From: Oscillospiraceae bacterium | GTDB taxonomy: Bacteria > Bacillota > Clostridia > Oscillospirales > Oscillospiraceae | NCBI GenBank assembly: GCA_017429835.1 | Contig: JAFROD010000048.1 | Coordinates: 1 to 64,000 of the forward strand | DNA length: 64,000 bases | Reading direction: 5' to 3' | Shown: positions 23,919 to 31,241 of the stretch, piece by piece | Layout: each line of letters starts with the position of its first letter | Numbering within the stretch: position 1 is the stretch's first letter | Position numbers and translations under genes: made by a program | The notes under the pieces: generated by a model | Seen by the model: only the letters and a program-made list of their open reading frames with translations | What the model was told of the DNA's origin: nothing | Databases searched by the model: none

Positions 23919-24039
23919 AATAGGACCTCCAAAGAATAGTATCTGCATCGATTATAGCACATTTGTTTAATTTGTCAATACGGATTAAAGCAATTTTGTT
24001 TAATTTCCCTATTGACTTTAACGTATTTGTTTAGTATGA

Positions 24040-24522
24040 TATAGTAGGAAACCAGATACTTCAGACAATACAACTGGAGGTGATAGCCAACCCCAAACAA
24101 CTGAATAAGCCGACCGATACAAGGAGGTATAGCTGGCGACGATGGCTCGCAAGAGCCGGAGCGGTGGAGACGCTGGAGTTTCAAAGCTCGGGCAGGAGCC
24201 GGGTCGGACAACGGATGAAGAGAGGGAGAAAGATCAGCCGCACGCCATAAGCGTGCGGCAAAACTACTGCCTGACGCCCCGGCATCGGGCAAATCTTTTG
24301 ACGAACTCTCCCGTGACGCGCCAAAACATTTTCGTCCCGACGTCTCTCGCCCGGACGAAGGAAGCTGCGCTTCCGAGGGAGGCTGCCGAAAAACCACGGT
24401 GCGGTCTTTCGGCAAAGGGCGGCAAACAAATTTGCTGCCCGCGCCGGGGAAACGGAGCAGATTGTGCTTCGTTTCTTCGGCGTAGGCTGCCGCAGCAGCC
24501 GCATCCGCCTCGCAGAGCCCAC
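24040..24522. other. GC-rich stretch upstream of the relaxase; no confident gene
   Basis: A 140-residue plus-strand frame (24142-24564) and two minus-strand frames overlap here, but none has a recognisable domain or a consistent composition. The plus frame has AAGGAGG 14 nt before its ATG, so a small mobilisation protein cannot be excluded. A hairpin CCGCACGC/GCGTGCGG lies at about 24239-24259. The stretch leads into the candidate oriT. Confidence 0.4.
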
Positions 24523-24582
24523 GGTACTTTGCAGCCGAAGGATGAAAGTACCATAGTGGGTTAATACACTTTCGCAAAAGTG
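24523..24582 (+). other. Candidate oriT of the MobV relaxase
   Basis: TAGTGGG/TTA at 24554-24563 closely matches the nick-site pattern known for MobV relaxases such as pMV158 MobM (TAGTGTG/TTA). It is preceded by the inverted repeat GGTACTTT/AAAGTACC (24523-24552) and followed by CACTTT...AAAGTG. It ends about 45 bp before the relaxase start. The predicted nick is between 24560 and 24561. Confidence 0.65.
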
Positions 24583-24625
24583 CTTCTCCGGGGCCTTTTC
24601 ATTCCCAAAAAAGGAGGTGATGCCT

Positions 24626-25984
24626 ATGGCCCGCAACGACGGAGCCAATCATACGTTCGTCCGAAACCGCGATCTCAAGGCAGATAAAAAAGCCACGCCC
24701 CAGAGCGCATACGCCCACAATGAACGCAAAAAAGAGTCGTATTCCAATCCGGATATCGTTCCCGAACGGACACCGATGAACGTGCATTTCAAATCGCCGA
24801 TCGGCACGTATGAGGAAACCTTTTCCGCGCTGGAGGATCAGAACGTGATTTCGACCTGGGGCCTGAAACCCGGCTCGACAAGGATGTGTGAATTGATCTT
24901 CGACGTCAACTCCGCATACTTTTTCAATCACGGCGGATACGAGTTTGCGAAACAATTTTACGCCGACGCATATCAGGCCGCGATCGAAATTGTCGGCGGG
25001 GAACAGTATATCCTCTCGGCAGTGATACACGCCGACGAGCGCAACCGAGCGATGTCCGACGCGCTGGGGCAGGACGTGTACCACTACCACATGCACGTCG
25101 TCTATGTGCCGGTGGTGGAGAAGAAAAAGCTCTGGTCGAAGCGATGCAAGAACCCGTCTCTGGTCGGCACCGTGAAGGAGATCATCCCGCAGGTCAGTCG
25201 CTCCAAGAAATGGGAATCGAAACCTGCGCTGGACAAGAACGGCGAGCCGCTGCTCGGTAAAAACGGGAAGCCCGTCCTGCATCATTCATATTCCGTTTTG
25301 CAGGATGCGTTCTACGATCACATGGCAGCCGCCGGCTACACCGACGTCGAACGCGGCGAGCGCGGCAGCAGTGAAGAACACCTGACTGTGACGCAGTTCA
25401 AGGTCGATCGGGAGGAACACCGTCTCGAAATGATCCGCGAAAAGATCAGAGAGGAAACGTCCGAGTTTTCTCAAGTGCGGAAAGAGAAATATGCCGTCGA
25501 GAAAGAGATCGAGCAGAAGCAGAAGCGTCTGGATCATCTGACGCCGCAGGTCGAGGACGCGGAGCAGTTCGTCGCGGATCATCTCGGCAGGCCTGAAGAC
25601 CTGATTCCCAAAACGACGCCGATGGAATACGCAAGCCACTACCGCGAGAAGAAAGCCAAGCCGATCATCCAAAAGCTGTGGAACGTCGCGCTGTCGCTCT
25701 GGCACACGGTGCAGGAACTGCGCGCCAAGGTCAAAGACTGGCAGAAGAAGTTTGAGACCGCCGCCCGTGACCGCGATATTCTGAAACGGCGATGGGAAAC
25801 CGCACACGCAGAAAACGAAGAAATGAAATCCGAGCTGCGGGAATACGCGCTGGTGAAACGCGAACTCGGACCGGTCGTGATGGAGGACGTCCTTGCGACC
25901 GTCAAAGAGCGAGAAGCCGCCGAGGCAGCCGTCAGCCGTCAGGACCACCGCAACCGCCATTATCGTGCAGAACAACAAAGATAA
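24626..25984 (+). CDS. MobV-family relaxase
   Basis: 452 residues; ATG 24626 is 8 nt after AAGGAGG. The N-terminal half is a relaxase: RNDGANHTFVRNRDLKADKK, NSAYFFNHGGYEFAKQFYAD, IHADERNRAMSD and the metal-binding HUH-like strand DVYHYHMHVVYVPV. The C-terminal half is a long coiled coil (EEHRLEMIREKIREETSEF onward), as usual in MobV/Pre proteins. It nicks and covalently binds one strand at oriT to start transfer. No coupling protein or secretion channel is encoded, so a helper conjugative element is needed. Confidence 0.9.
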   Translation: MARNDGANHTFVRNRDLKADKKATPQSAYAHNERKKESYSNPDIVPERTPMNVHFKSPIGTYEETFSALEDQNVISTWGLKPGSTRMCELIFDVNSAYFFNHGGYEFAKQFYADAYQAAIEIVGGEQYILSAVIHADERNRAMSDALGQDVYHYHMHVVYVPVVEKKKLWSKRCKNPSLVGTVKEIIPQVSRSKKWESKPALDKNGEPLLGKNGKPVLHHSYSVLQDAFYDHMAAAGYTDVERGERGSSEEHLTVTQFKVDREEHRLEMIREKIREETSEFSQVRKEKYAVEKEIEQKQKRLDHLTPQVEDAEQFVADHLGRPEDLIPKTTPMEYASHYREKKAKPIIQKLWNVALSLWHTVQELRAKVKDWQKKFETAARDRDILKRRWETAHAENEEMKSELREYALVKRELGPVVMEDVLATVKEREAAEAAVSRQDHRNRHYRAEQQR

Positions 25985-26080
25985 TGCAGAAGTGCCTTCA
26001 ATAGACACGATGCCTTGAATCTGTGCAAGGGCATGATTACAAGAATGCCACCCACTTGTACAGATTCCCCCATTATCAAA
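25985..26080. other. Structured leader between relaxase and excisionase genes
   Basis: GAATCTGT and ACAGATTC bracket an inner GGCAT...AATGCC repeat upstream of the excisionase ribosome binding site. A folded leader that affects excisionase-integrase expression is possible. Confidence 0.35.
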
Positions 26081-26093
26081 GGAGGTACTCTAT

Positions 26094-26324
26094 GTGTTTA
26101 ACCAATTTCCGGACATTATGTCCATAAAAGACTTGCAAGGTGCGCTCGGCATCGGACGTACCAAAGCATACGAACTGATCCGCACCGGAGAGATCCGGTC
26201 AATCCGCATCGGAAAAGCAATCCGCATTCCGAAGAAAGCCCTACTTGATTATGTCAATGGCTTCGTTTATAATAATAACAGAAACTGTGTGGGCAGTTGC
26301 CTGAAAGAAAAGGAGGTTTCATGA
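26094..26324 (+). CDS. Excisionase-like helix-turn-helix protein
   Basis: 76 residues from GTG 26094, 8 nt after GGAGG; the nearby ATG 26092 is out of frame and closes quickly. The sequence MSIKDLQGALGIGRTKAYEL followed by IRTGEIRSIRIGKAIRIPKK is the MerR-like winged-helix fold of the AlpA/excisionase family. The stop overlaps the integrase start (ATGA), so expression is coupled. It probably directs excision of element A. Confidence 0.88.
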   Translation: MFNQFPDIMSIKDLQGALGIGRTKAYELIRTGEIRSIRIGKAIRIPKKALLDYVNGFVYNNNRNCVGSCLKEKEVS

Positions 26325-27481
26325 ATATTACAGGCAGCCTACAAATCCGAAACGGCACTTACTATATGATGCTCCGCGTCCCGAGGGGCGACGGCACCTA
26401 TACGCAGAAATCCAAAACCACAAAAATCAAAGTGCAGGGCAAGAATGAGCGCGAGACGCGCCGCAACAAGCTGGAAGCAGAGAAAATGCTGGCGCAATGG
26501 AGCGACGATCTGGAACAAAACGTCGGTCTTGCCAATCACCGACCGCTGATCGCGGCGCTGGACGAGTGGCTGGAACGGAGAAAGCGCAGTATTCGGCAGA
26601 ACACCTATGAATCCTACTTGTGCGAATACAACTACCATATCAAGCCGTACTTCGCGCCGAAAAAGCTGCGGCTGTGCGACGTGACGCCGCGAATCATCCA
26701 GCGCTACGTAGATGACAAAGAAACGTCCGGGCTGTCGCCCAACAGCGTGAAAAAGCACCTCGTTATTCTGAACGGCGTGTTCAACGACGCGATCAAGCTG
26801 GGCGATATGACGTTCAATCCCTGCGCGAGGATCACGCCTTCCCGCCGCGAGAAGTTTGTCGGCAAAGCGTACACCGCCGAGGAGGCGCGGCAGCTATTGG
26901 CAGCGGTCAAAGGCGATCCTCTCGAGCCGGCCGTCTATCTGGCGCTGTATCTCGGTCTCAGGCGCTCGGAAGTCGCGGGCCTGCGCTGGATGGATGTGGA
27001 TATGGAGAACGATCAGGTGCATATCCGCAACACGATCGTGCGCTTCTACACGGTGACGGAGCAGGAAAGAACAAAGAGCAGAGCGAGCAAGCGCGATCTC
27101 TTTCTTCCCGCAGGTCTGAAAACGTACCTGCAGGAGCTGCGAAAGAACCAGGAAGAAAACCACGCATTTCTGGATCTGGCGTTTTCAGAAGAATCCCACG
27201 TGTGTCAATGGGAGGACGGTCGGGCGTTTCAGCCGGAGTATATCAGCACCCGCTTCCGGGAAGTGCTGCAAAAGCGCGGACTGCCGAAGATCCGATTTCA
27301 CGATCTGCGGCATACCGCCGGCAGTCTTCTGATCAATCAGGGGCAGTCGGCAAAACAGGTGCAGGAATTCCTCGGGCACGAGAACGTAGCGACCACGCTC
27401 GACATCTACACGCATTTGACGATGGATCGGAAAAAGGACACCGCAGATGCGATCGATTCCCTGCTTTCTGACGCAAGTTAG
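26321..27481 (+). CDS. Tyrosine-type integrase of element A
   Basis: 386 residues, Tn916-Int-like. An N-terminal arm-binding domain (ITGSLQIRNGTYYMMLRVPR) is followed by a SAM-like core-binding domain (RRKRSIRQNTYESYLCEYN) and a catalytic domain with Arg in LGLRRSEVAGLRW, HDLRHTAGSLL, GHENVATT and the nucleophile in LDIYTHL. It ends about 200 bp from the att site at 27679, the standard position. It should recombine the 56-bp tRNA-derived repeats. GTTATCAT motifs at both element ends are its likely arm sites. Confidence 0.93.
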   Translation: MNITGSLQIRNGTYYMMLRVPRGDGTYTQKSKTTKIKVQGKNERETRRNKLEAEKMLAQWSDDLEQNVGLANHRPLIAALDEWLERRKRSIRQNTYESYLCEYNYHIKPYFAPKKLRLCDVTPRIIQRYVDDKETSGLSPNSVKKHLVILNGVFNDAIKLGDMTFNPCARITPSRREKFVGKAYTAEEARQLLAAVKGDPLEPAVYLALYLGLRRSEVAGLRWMDVDMENDQVHIRNTIVRFYTVTEQERTKSRASKRDLFLPAGLKTYLQELRKNQEENHAFLDLAFSEESHVCQWEDGRAFQPEYISTRFREVLQKRGLPKIRFHDLRHTAGSLLINQGQSAKQVQEFLGHENVATTLDIYTHLTMDRKKDTADAIDSLLSDAS

Positions 27482-27510
27482 ACCGCTTACCCGCCCCCCA
27501 AAAAATCCTT

Positions 27511-27591
27511 GTTATCATTTTTGTTATCATAGCCGCTCTGTAGGGGTAATTTTCAAGAAGCCGAAAATCTTGTTATCATTTTCGTTATCAT
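27511..27591. promoter_or_regulatory. Paired GTTATCAT sites, likely integrase arm sites (right end)
   Basis: GTTATCAT occurs at 27511, 27523, 27572 and 27584, in two pairs each spaced 12 bp. The left end of element A has the same paired motifs. Between the integrase stop and the att site there is no gene. Confidence 0.65.
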
Positions 27592-27640
27592 CGGCGATTT
27601 TTGAAGAAATCAGCGATTTTGATATCGGGCAAAAAGTTAG

Positions 27641-27675
27641 AAAAATGCCCGAAATCTGACGATTTCGGGCATTTT
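27641..27675 (-). terminator. Terminator-like hairpin carried at the right end of element A
   Basis: AAATGCCCGAAATC pairs with GATTTCGGGCATTT around a 4-nt loop, with flanking A/T runs that work in both directions. It directly follows the tRNA 3' end on the minus strand. Confidence 0.65.
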
Positions 27676-27678
27676 CGA

Positions 27679-27789
27679 TGGTGCGCGAGGCGGGACTTGA
27701 ACCCGCACGTCCGGAGTGGACACTAGAACCTGAATAACGCTCGCCTCGTGTGCTGACGCACACGCTTCAGCCAATTCCACCACTCGCGC
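27679..27789 (-). pseudogene. Disrupted tRNA-Leu copy and shared att site
   Basis: The 3' half (27679-27734, with encoded CCA) matches attL exactly. The first 19-20 bases of the 5' half match the intact tRNA-Leu, but the D-arm to anticodon 5' stem is replaced by a segment 23 nt longer. It contains a 7-bp hairpin (CGTGTGC/GCACACG) and cannot form the anticodon stem. No promoter is seen; a palindrome ACAAGCAA-T-TTGCTTGT lies just upstream at 27791-27807. It is probably non-functional as a tRNA but serves as the junction of elements A and B. Confidence 0.75.
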
Positions 27790-27938
27790 TACAAGCAATT
27801 TGCTTGTCCAAAAGCCGCCCTCTATTAACTGATTTTTGTTTCAAATCTCATCAGGTTGTAAATCAGAACCAATCAGATGATCACTTGAATTATAGCAAAC
27901 GGTTGTAAACGAAACAAGACCTTTTGAATAGAATAGAC

Positions 27939-28015
27939 ACATCTTTTATCAACTTCGCACATCTCCGAACATCTTCTAACACTGTTGAACATCTTTGAAC
28001 ATCTCCCGCACATCT
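27939..28015 (+). repeat. Helically phased ACATCT repeat array (iteron-like)
   Basis: Six direct copies of ACATCT start at 27939, 27959, 27969, 27989, 27999 and 28010, so they are spaced by one or two helical turns. Most read (G/C)(A/C)ACATCT(C/T). One inverted copy (AGATGT) lies at 34336 beside the 3' end of the element B integrase. The array may bind a replication initiator or act as integrase arm sites. Confidence 0.7.
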
Positions 28016-28055
28016 CCACGAGCAGAAAACAATACAACCGAAAGTAGAAAAGTAT

Positions 28056-28090
28056 AAAACGCTATCCATCTTATAGTGGATAGCGTTTTT
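28056..28090. terminator. Bidirectional terminator-like hairpin
   Basis: AAAACGCTATCCA pairs with TGGATAGCGTTTT around an 8-nt loop. It separates the repeat array from the gene cassette. The rest of 27808-28200 shows no gene. Confidence 0.65.
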
Positions 28091-28200
28091 GTTATACTTA
28101 ATTCAGAAAGTGAGGGAGCGATAAAACAAAAACTTCCCGCTTCAAATAATTAGGGTGGCGACCGACGCCGATGTGCCAAGAGCACAGAAAGGACTAAACA

Positions 28201-28653
28201 ATGACTAACCGCATCGAAATCAACGCTATCGAAAACTGCATTATCGTCAGCAAGGCATACTACAAGAGAGCCTCCGCGTATGGCTCCAATGAGTATGACG
28301 CGCTCCATAAGGCAATGATCGAAAACCCCACCGCAAAGATCGTATTCAAGACCATCGAGAAGAAGACCTACAAGGCACTGACCTTCAAGGTTATGGAGGA
28401 CTACATCAAGACGCAGTCCGAAAGCGACAAACTGCTGATCAAGTTCGTTGCAGTTCAGCGTATCGCCAAGGCAAAGGGAAGCCTTTACCCCCTGACAAAG
28501 AAGTGGTTTTTGAACACCTTCCCCAACTACAAGGTCAATGCGGTCAACGAAAGCGAAACCAAAAAGCTGACTGCCACACTTGAGGCAGAGGCAAAGAGCG
28601 AAGTCAACGCTCTTGTCTCTAGCCACACCAACACGCTTTGTGAAGTAGCCTAA
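28201..28653 (+). CDS. Unrecognised element protein, paralogue 1
   Basis: 150 residues, preceded by AGAAAGGAC. I do not recognise a domain. The sequence contains SNEYDALHKAMIENPTAKIV, a Lys-rich middle and LTKKWFLNTFPNYKVN. The next gene is homologous: both have an ITKAF/IVSKAY strand near residue 15, an (E)EY..L segment, KIV(F/R)KT and a KWF...FP.Y motif. The two are probably subunits or a duplication. Basic composition and position behind the repeat array hint at a nucleic-acid-related role, but this is only inference. Confidence 0.75.
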   Translation: MTNRIEINAIENCIIVSKAYYKRASAYGSNEYDALHKAMIENPTAKIVFKTIEKKTYKALTFKVMEDYIKTQSESDKLLIKFVAVQRIAKAKGSLYPLTKKWFLNTFPNYKVNAVNESETKKLTATLEAEAKSEVNALVSSHTNTLCEVA

Positions 28654-28685
28654 TCCAACAGGACAAATTATTGGAGGATAAAAAA

Positions 28686-29144
28686 ATGAACGCATACAAG
28701 ATGAACTTTGCCACCAAGACGCTGACTATCACCAAGGCTTTTTCCGATGCCTGCGCCGCCCCCGCTTCCGAGGAATATGCCATCCTGACCCATTTTCAAA
28801 AGGATTTCCCCGATCTGAAAATTGTTCGGAAGACCCACAAGACCCCCGCCAAGTATAAGAACAGCAACGGCGAAACCACGCGCTGTAATCAGTTCAAAAA
28901 CCTGACCTATAACAATATGGAGCGTTTCATTTGCGCACTCCCCAACAGCGAAGAATTGTTGAAGGTCTATCATTTCCTTCGCTATGACGCAGGCTTCGTT
29001 CAGACGAACGCCTACAAGATTGTGCGCAAGTGGTTCGCAGAGCAATTTCCCAAGTATCACAGCAATCCCCTGTTCTACATCAGCAACGAGGTCAAAGTCG
29101 TTGATATTTCCCGCATTATTGAGAGCGAGCAGAAAGGAGCTTAA
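28686..29144 (+). CDS. Unrecognised element protein, paralogue 2
   Basis: 152 residues; ATG 28686 follows TTGGAGGATAAAAAA. It aligns over most of its length with the preceding protein (MNFATKTLTITKAF; EEYAILTHFQKDFPDLKIVR; IVRKWFAEQFPKYHSNP). It has no known motif. It is tightly followed by two more small genes, so the four form an operon. Confidence 0.78.
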   Translation: MNAYKMNFATKTLTITKAFSDACAAPASEEYAILTHFQKDFPDLKIVRKTHKTPAKYKNSNGETTRCNQFKNLTYNNMERFICALPNSEELLKVYHFLRYDAGFVQTNAYKIVRKWFAEQFPKYHSNPLFYISNEVKVVDISRIIESEQKGA

Positions 29145-29146
29145 AA

Positions 29147-29404
29147 GTGACAATCGCAAAACACAAAAAAGAGCTAGCCGAAATGATGAGGCTTTGGAAT
29201 TGCGGCGAGAGAGAGGCAATTCAGCAGTTCCTTCACGCGATCTACATTGCAAAAGGCAACAGACCCGATGCGACGGCAGAGTTTATCAATCACCTGCCCG
29301 ATGATGAACTCGCTAGAGTTTATATCGCCGTAATGGAATACGGTCACAAAGAGCTGTCCTTTATCAACCCCGATCTTTTGGCTATTCAGCCTGTAGAGCC
29401 GTAG
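29147..29404 (+). CDS. Small unrecognised protein of the element B operon
   Basis: 85 residues from GTG 29147 with AAAGGAGC upstream. It is helical and acidic (AEMMRLWNCGEREAIQQFLH; PDDELARVYIAVMEYGHKEL). It starts 2 bp after the previous stop and ends 2 bp before the next start. No domain is recognised. Confidence 0.75.
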   Translation: MTIAKHKKELAEMMRLWNCGEREAIQQFLHAIYIAKGNRPDATAEFINHLPDDELARVYIAVMEYGHKELSFINPDLLAIQPVEP

Positions 29405-29406
29405 AG

Positions 29407-29979
29407 ATGGGCAAACTACTTGTATTCTATCGAGAATGGTTTCCCCTGCCAAAAGGAGAGTTCCGCATTATGGCTATGCTTGCGGACAAGGGGCGTTTCA
29501 AGGGAAACCTCTCTGATCTATGCCGCTACTTTTCCGTAAGCCCGCAGACCAAGACGCGCCGTGCACTCTGCAAGGCAATCAGCGCATTAGCAGAGCAGGG
29601 CTTCATCAACTGTCAGCAAGAACGAAACACCTTCACGCTGACCGCAGTTCCAAAAGCACAGAAAATTGAGATTGCGCGAGAGCACTATAATCGCATCAAG
29701 ACGCGATGCAGAGCGTCAGATGGCGCATCCGTAGCTTGGGAATGCGTATTGAAAGTCTTTTTGTGGGTTCACGAAAACGACTTCGACCTCCTCACCACAA
29801 ATCAGATGATAGAGAAAGACCTGAACCTTTCCACAGGCGTCATCTGTTCCGCAAAGAATGTTCTCGACCGCGAGTTTGAAGCCATCCGCAGGTGTAAAGT
29901 TTCAAAAAAGACTTGGAACGGCGAAATCCACACAAAGGGTCAGCACATCGGCGCATCTAGCTTTTGGAACAGCGAATAG
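29407..29979 (+). CDS. Winged-helix DNA-binding protein, possible replication or regulatory protein
   Basis: 190 residues. A helix-turn-helix-like region spans about residues 14-65 (PLPKGEFRIMAMLADKGRFK; GNLSDLCRYFSVSPQTKTRR; ALCKAISALAEQGFINCQQ), and a second helical segment is seen near DLLTTNQMIEKDLNLSTGV. Two such domains would resemble iteron-binding initiators, and an iteron-like array lies upstream at 27939-28015. The assignment as an initiator is inference. The start overlaps nothing and has no strong site, consistent with coupling to the previous gene. Confidence 0.65.
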   Translation: MGKLLVFYREWFPLPKGEFRIMAMLADKGRFKGNLSDLCRYFSVSPQTKTRRALCKAISALAEQGFINCQQERNTFTLTAVPKAQKIEIAREHYNRIKTRCRASDGASVAWECVLKVFLWVHENDFDLLTTNQMIEKDLNLSTGVICSAKNVLDREFEAIRRCKVSKKTWNGEIHTKGQHIGASSFWNSE

Positions 29980-29980
29980 A

Positions 29981-30043
29981 AAGCGATACTTTTTCCTAAC
30001 AGTAAGTAATTATACTTATATTTAGGCAAAAGTATCGCTTTTT
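29981..30043 (+). terminator. Terminator of the four-gene cassette
   Basis: AAGCGATACTTTT pairs with AAAAGTATCGCTT, with an inner CCTAA/TTAGG stem, followed by TTTC. It begins right after the 29979 stop. Confidence 0.75.
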
Positions 30044-30090
30044 CATTTTTTGATAATTTTTCGGTTGGATTTTTCAAATAGAATAGGCGA

Positions 30091-30158
30091 GAAATGCGTT
30101 TCTTCGATATTCGCATACGCCGTCTGCGACGGCTATGCTTCATCGAGAAGCGCATTTC
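30091..30158. repeat. 68-nt long imperfect hairpin
   Basis: GAAATGCGTTTCTTCGAT pairs with ATCGAGAAGCGCATTTC, and the inner GCATACGCCGTC pairs with GACGGCTATGC around a 3-nt loop. Almost the whole segment is paired. It lies 28 bp before the next gene. A single-strand origin, an oriT-like hairpin or a structured RNA leader are possible. Confidence 0.65.
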
Positions 30159-30186
30159 CGAGGCATTAACATAAAGGAGAAAATGT

Positions 30187-30381
30187 ATGATAACCAAAAA
30201 TCCATTTAGACGCGAAGTCCCTGACTATTACGATACTATGTTTGAGGACGGTTTTGAGCCTTGGGAGATCCTTGCGTCGGCACACAAAAAGATACTTGCG
30301 TCTGCGACGGAGGCACAGGAACAGTCAGAGCCCGCAGAAGACTACAACGTCAATATCAAAACCGAAGTGAAGGTGAAATAA
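30187..30381 (+). CDS. Small acidic protein of element B
   Basis: 64 residues with AAAGGAGAAAATGT upstream. The sequence (EVPDYYDTMFEDGFEPWEIL, then an acidic tail) has no recognised domain. Confidence 0.65.
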   Translation: MITKNPFRREVPDYYDTMFEDGFEPWEILASAHKKILASATEAQEQSEPAEDYNVNIKTEVKVK

Positions 30382-30441
30382 CGAGAAACGATGGGAAGAA
30401 AAAGAAGGACAAAAAGAAACGACAAAATCAGCTTGAAGCAA

Positions 30442-30522
30442 TGATTTTTCAGCTTTTGGAAAAGAGTATGAAACAGGCTCTTGACGCCGCTCTTGACGAT
30501 CTCTTCAAAGAGTGGAAATGAA
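30442..30522 (+). CDS. Possible very small helical protein
   Basis: A 26-residue frame, MIFQLLEKSMKQALDAALDD then LFKEWK, ends just before a strong terminator. The frame is open further upstream through a Lys-rich stretch (DGKKKKDKKKRQNQLEA), but no ATG or clear ribosome binding site is visible. Its composition differs from background, so a short product coupled to the previous gene is possible. Confidence 0.3.
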
Positions 30523-30563
30523 AAACGGAGAAGCACAGCGAATACGTGCTTCTCCGTTTTTTT
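30522..30563 (+). terminator. Strong Rho-independent terminator
   Basis: AAAACGGAGAAGCAC pairs with GTGCTTCTCCGTTTT, followed by TTTTCG. Confidence 0.8.
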
Positions 30564-30838
30564 CGTTTTCCACCGTCTGACGGTTGGGTTTCTATTCTGT
30601 CGCGGACAGGCGCAAAAACCGTCCTCCGAAATGAAATCCTGATTTCAAAACGGAGGAAGCCACGCAAAATCAGGGCAGGGCTTCGGAAAAGAGTTTTTCC
30701 CAAAATACACGCCCCCCTGTGTGCGCGAAAGGGTCAGGCGCAATTCCTGAACAGAATTCCCCCGTTTTTCGGCGGTTTTTGCCCTTTGGGGAGTAAAGGA
30801 AAACTGTTCAGCAAATCAACTGATTTATTGGACGCCCC
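30564..30838. other. Gene-free stretch of element B
   Basis: No credible frame. It contains CTGAACAG (about 30747) and CTGTTCAG (about 30803) as an inverted pair around GC-rich runs, and several G/C-clusters. It might hold an origin, but nothing decisive is visible. Confidence 0.4.
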
Positions 30839-31030
30839 CTATTTGGTCTCTGCGTCTCTCTCCATTCGTTCATCAACCGCCAAATTGATGTATGCGTTGA
30901 GGGATAGCCCAAGTCTGTCCGCAGTTTCTTTTACCTGTTCCTTTTTGCCTTTTGGCATCGTGAGATTGATCCTGTCCAATTTTTCAGCAATCCAACTATT
31001 GCGATATGCGGACTTCTCTGTTTTATCCAT
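30839..31030 (-). CDS. Ribbon-helix-helix DNA-binding protein
   Basis: 63 residues; ATG 31030 follows GAAGGAGG. The Arc-like pattern is DRINLTMPKGKKEQVKETAD then RLGLSLNAYINLAVDERM. It lies divergent from the next plus-strand gene with three perfect palindromes between them, which it most likely binds as an autorepressor. Small proteins of this fold also act as relaxase accessory factors. Confidence 0.85.
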   Translation of the reverse strand: MDKTEKSAYRNSWIAEKLDRINLTMPKGKKEQVKETADRLGLSLNAYINLAVDERMERDAETK

Positions 31031-31108
31031 AATTGCCTCCTTCACAGTGGGGCGGCAGAGAATGCTCCATCTCCCCTCATTGTAATTGTATTATATCACA
31101 AATTCAAG

Positions 31109-31184
31109 TATTGCGCAATATACAAAACGAACAAATATATTGCGCAATACTTGTGTATTTTGCGAATTGATATATTGCGCAATA
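31109..31184. promoter_or_regulatory. Three TATTGCGCAATA operators in a divergent promoter
   Basis: Perfect 12-bp palindromes lie at 31109-31120, 31138-31149 and 31173-31184. The third sits between a candidate -35 TTGATA (31167-31172) and -10 TAAACT (31190-31195) for the plus-strand gene. They are the probable targets of the ribbon-helix-helix protein. Confidence 0.75.
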
Positions 31185-31241
31185 TATGATAAACTATAAT
31201 CAGTCAAGGGGAAAACCCTAAAAGAAAAGGAGATAACAAAA

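Larger units (their letters stand above)
7813..27734. mobile_element. Element A: integrative mobilizable element in tRNA-Leu
   Basis: The element is bounded by identical 56-bp direct repeats of the tRNA-Leu 3' half. It encodes a tyrosine integrase and excisionase next to the right att site, a MobV relaxase with a candidate oriT, two XRE regulators, an SLOG protein, an AbiE pair and about 10 kb of cargo. No type IV secretion genes are seen, so transfer would need a helper. GTTATCAT motifs inside both ends look like integrase arm sites. Confidence 0.88.

Noticed and set aside
24142-24564. 140-residue plus-strand ORF before the relaxase
   Set aside because: A Shine-Dalgarno-like sequence is present but too far away, composition is erratic, two other frames are equally open, and its end runs through the candidate nick site. 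Kept only as a note in the stretch description.
27735-27770. Possible tRNA intron in the middle tRNA-Leu
   Set aside because: The insert is far too short for a group I intron and replaces rather than interrupts the D-arm/anticodon strand; disruption by recombination fits better.
27939-28015. Possible CRISPR array from short repeated units
   Set aside because: Units are only 6-10 bp with 10-bp periodicity and no spacers or cas genes; a protein-binding array explains it better.
30546-31085. 179-residue plus-strand ORF in element B
   Set aside because: Starts inside a terminator and runs antisense through the ribbon-helix-helix gene; no domain.
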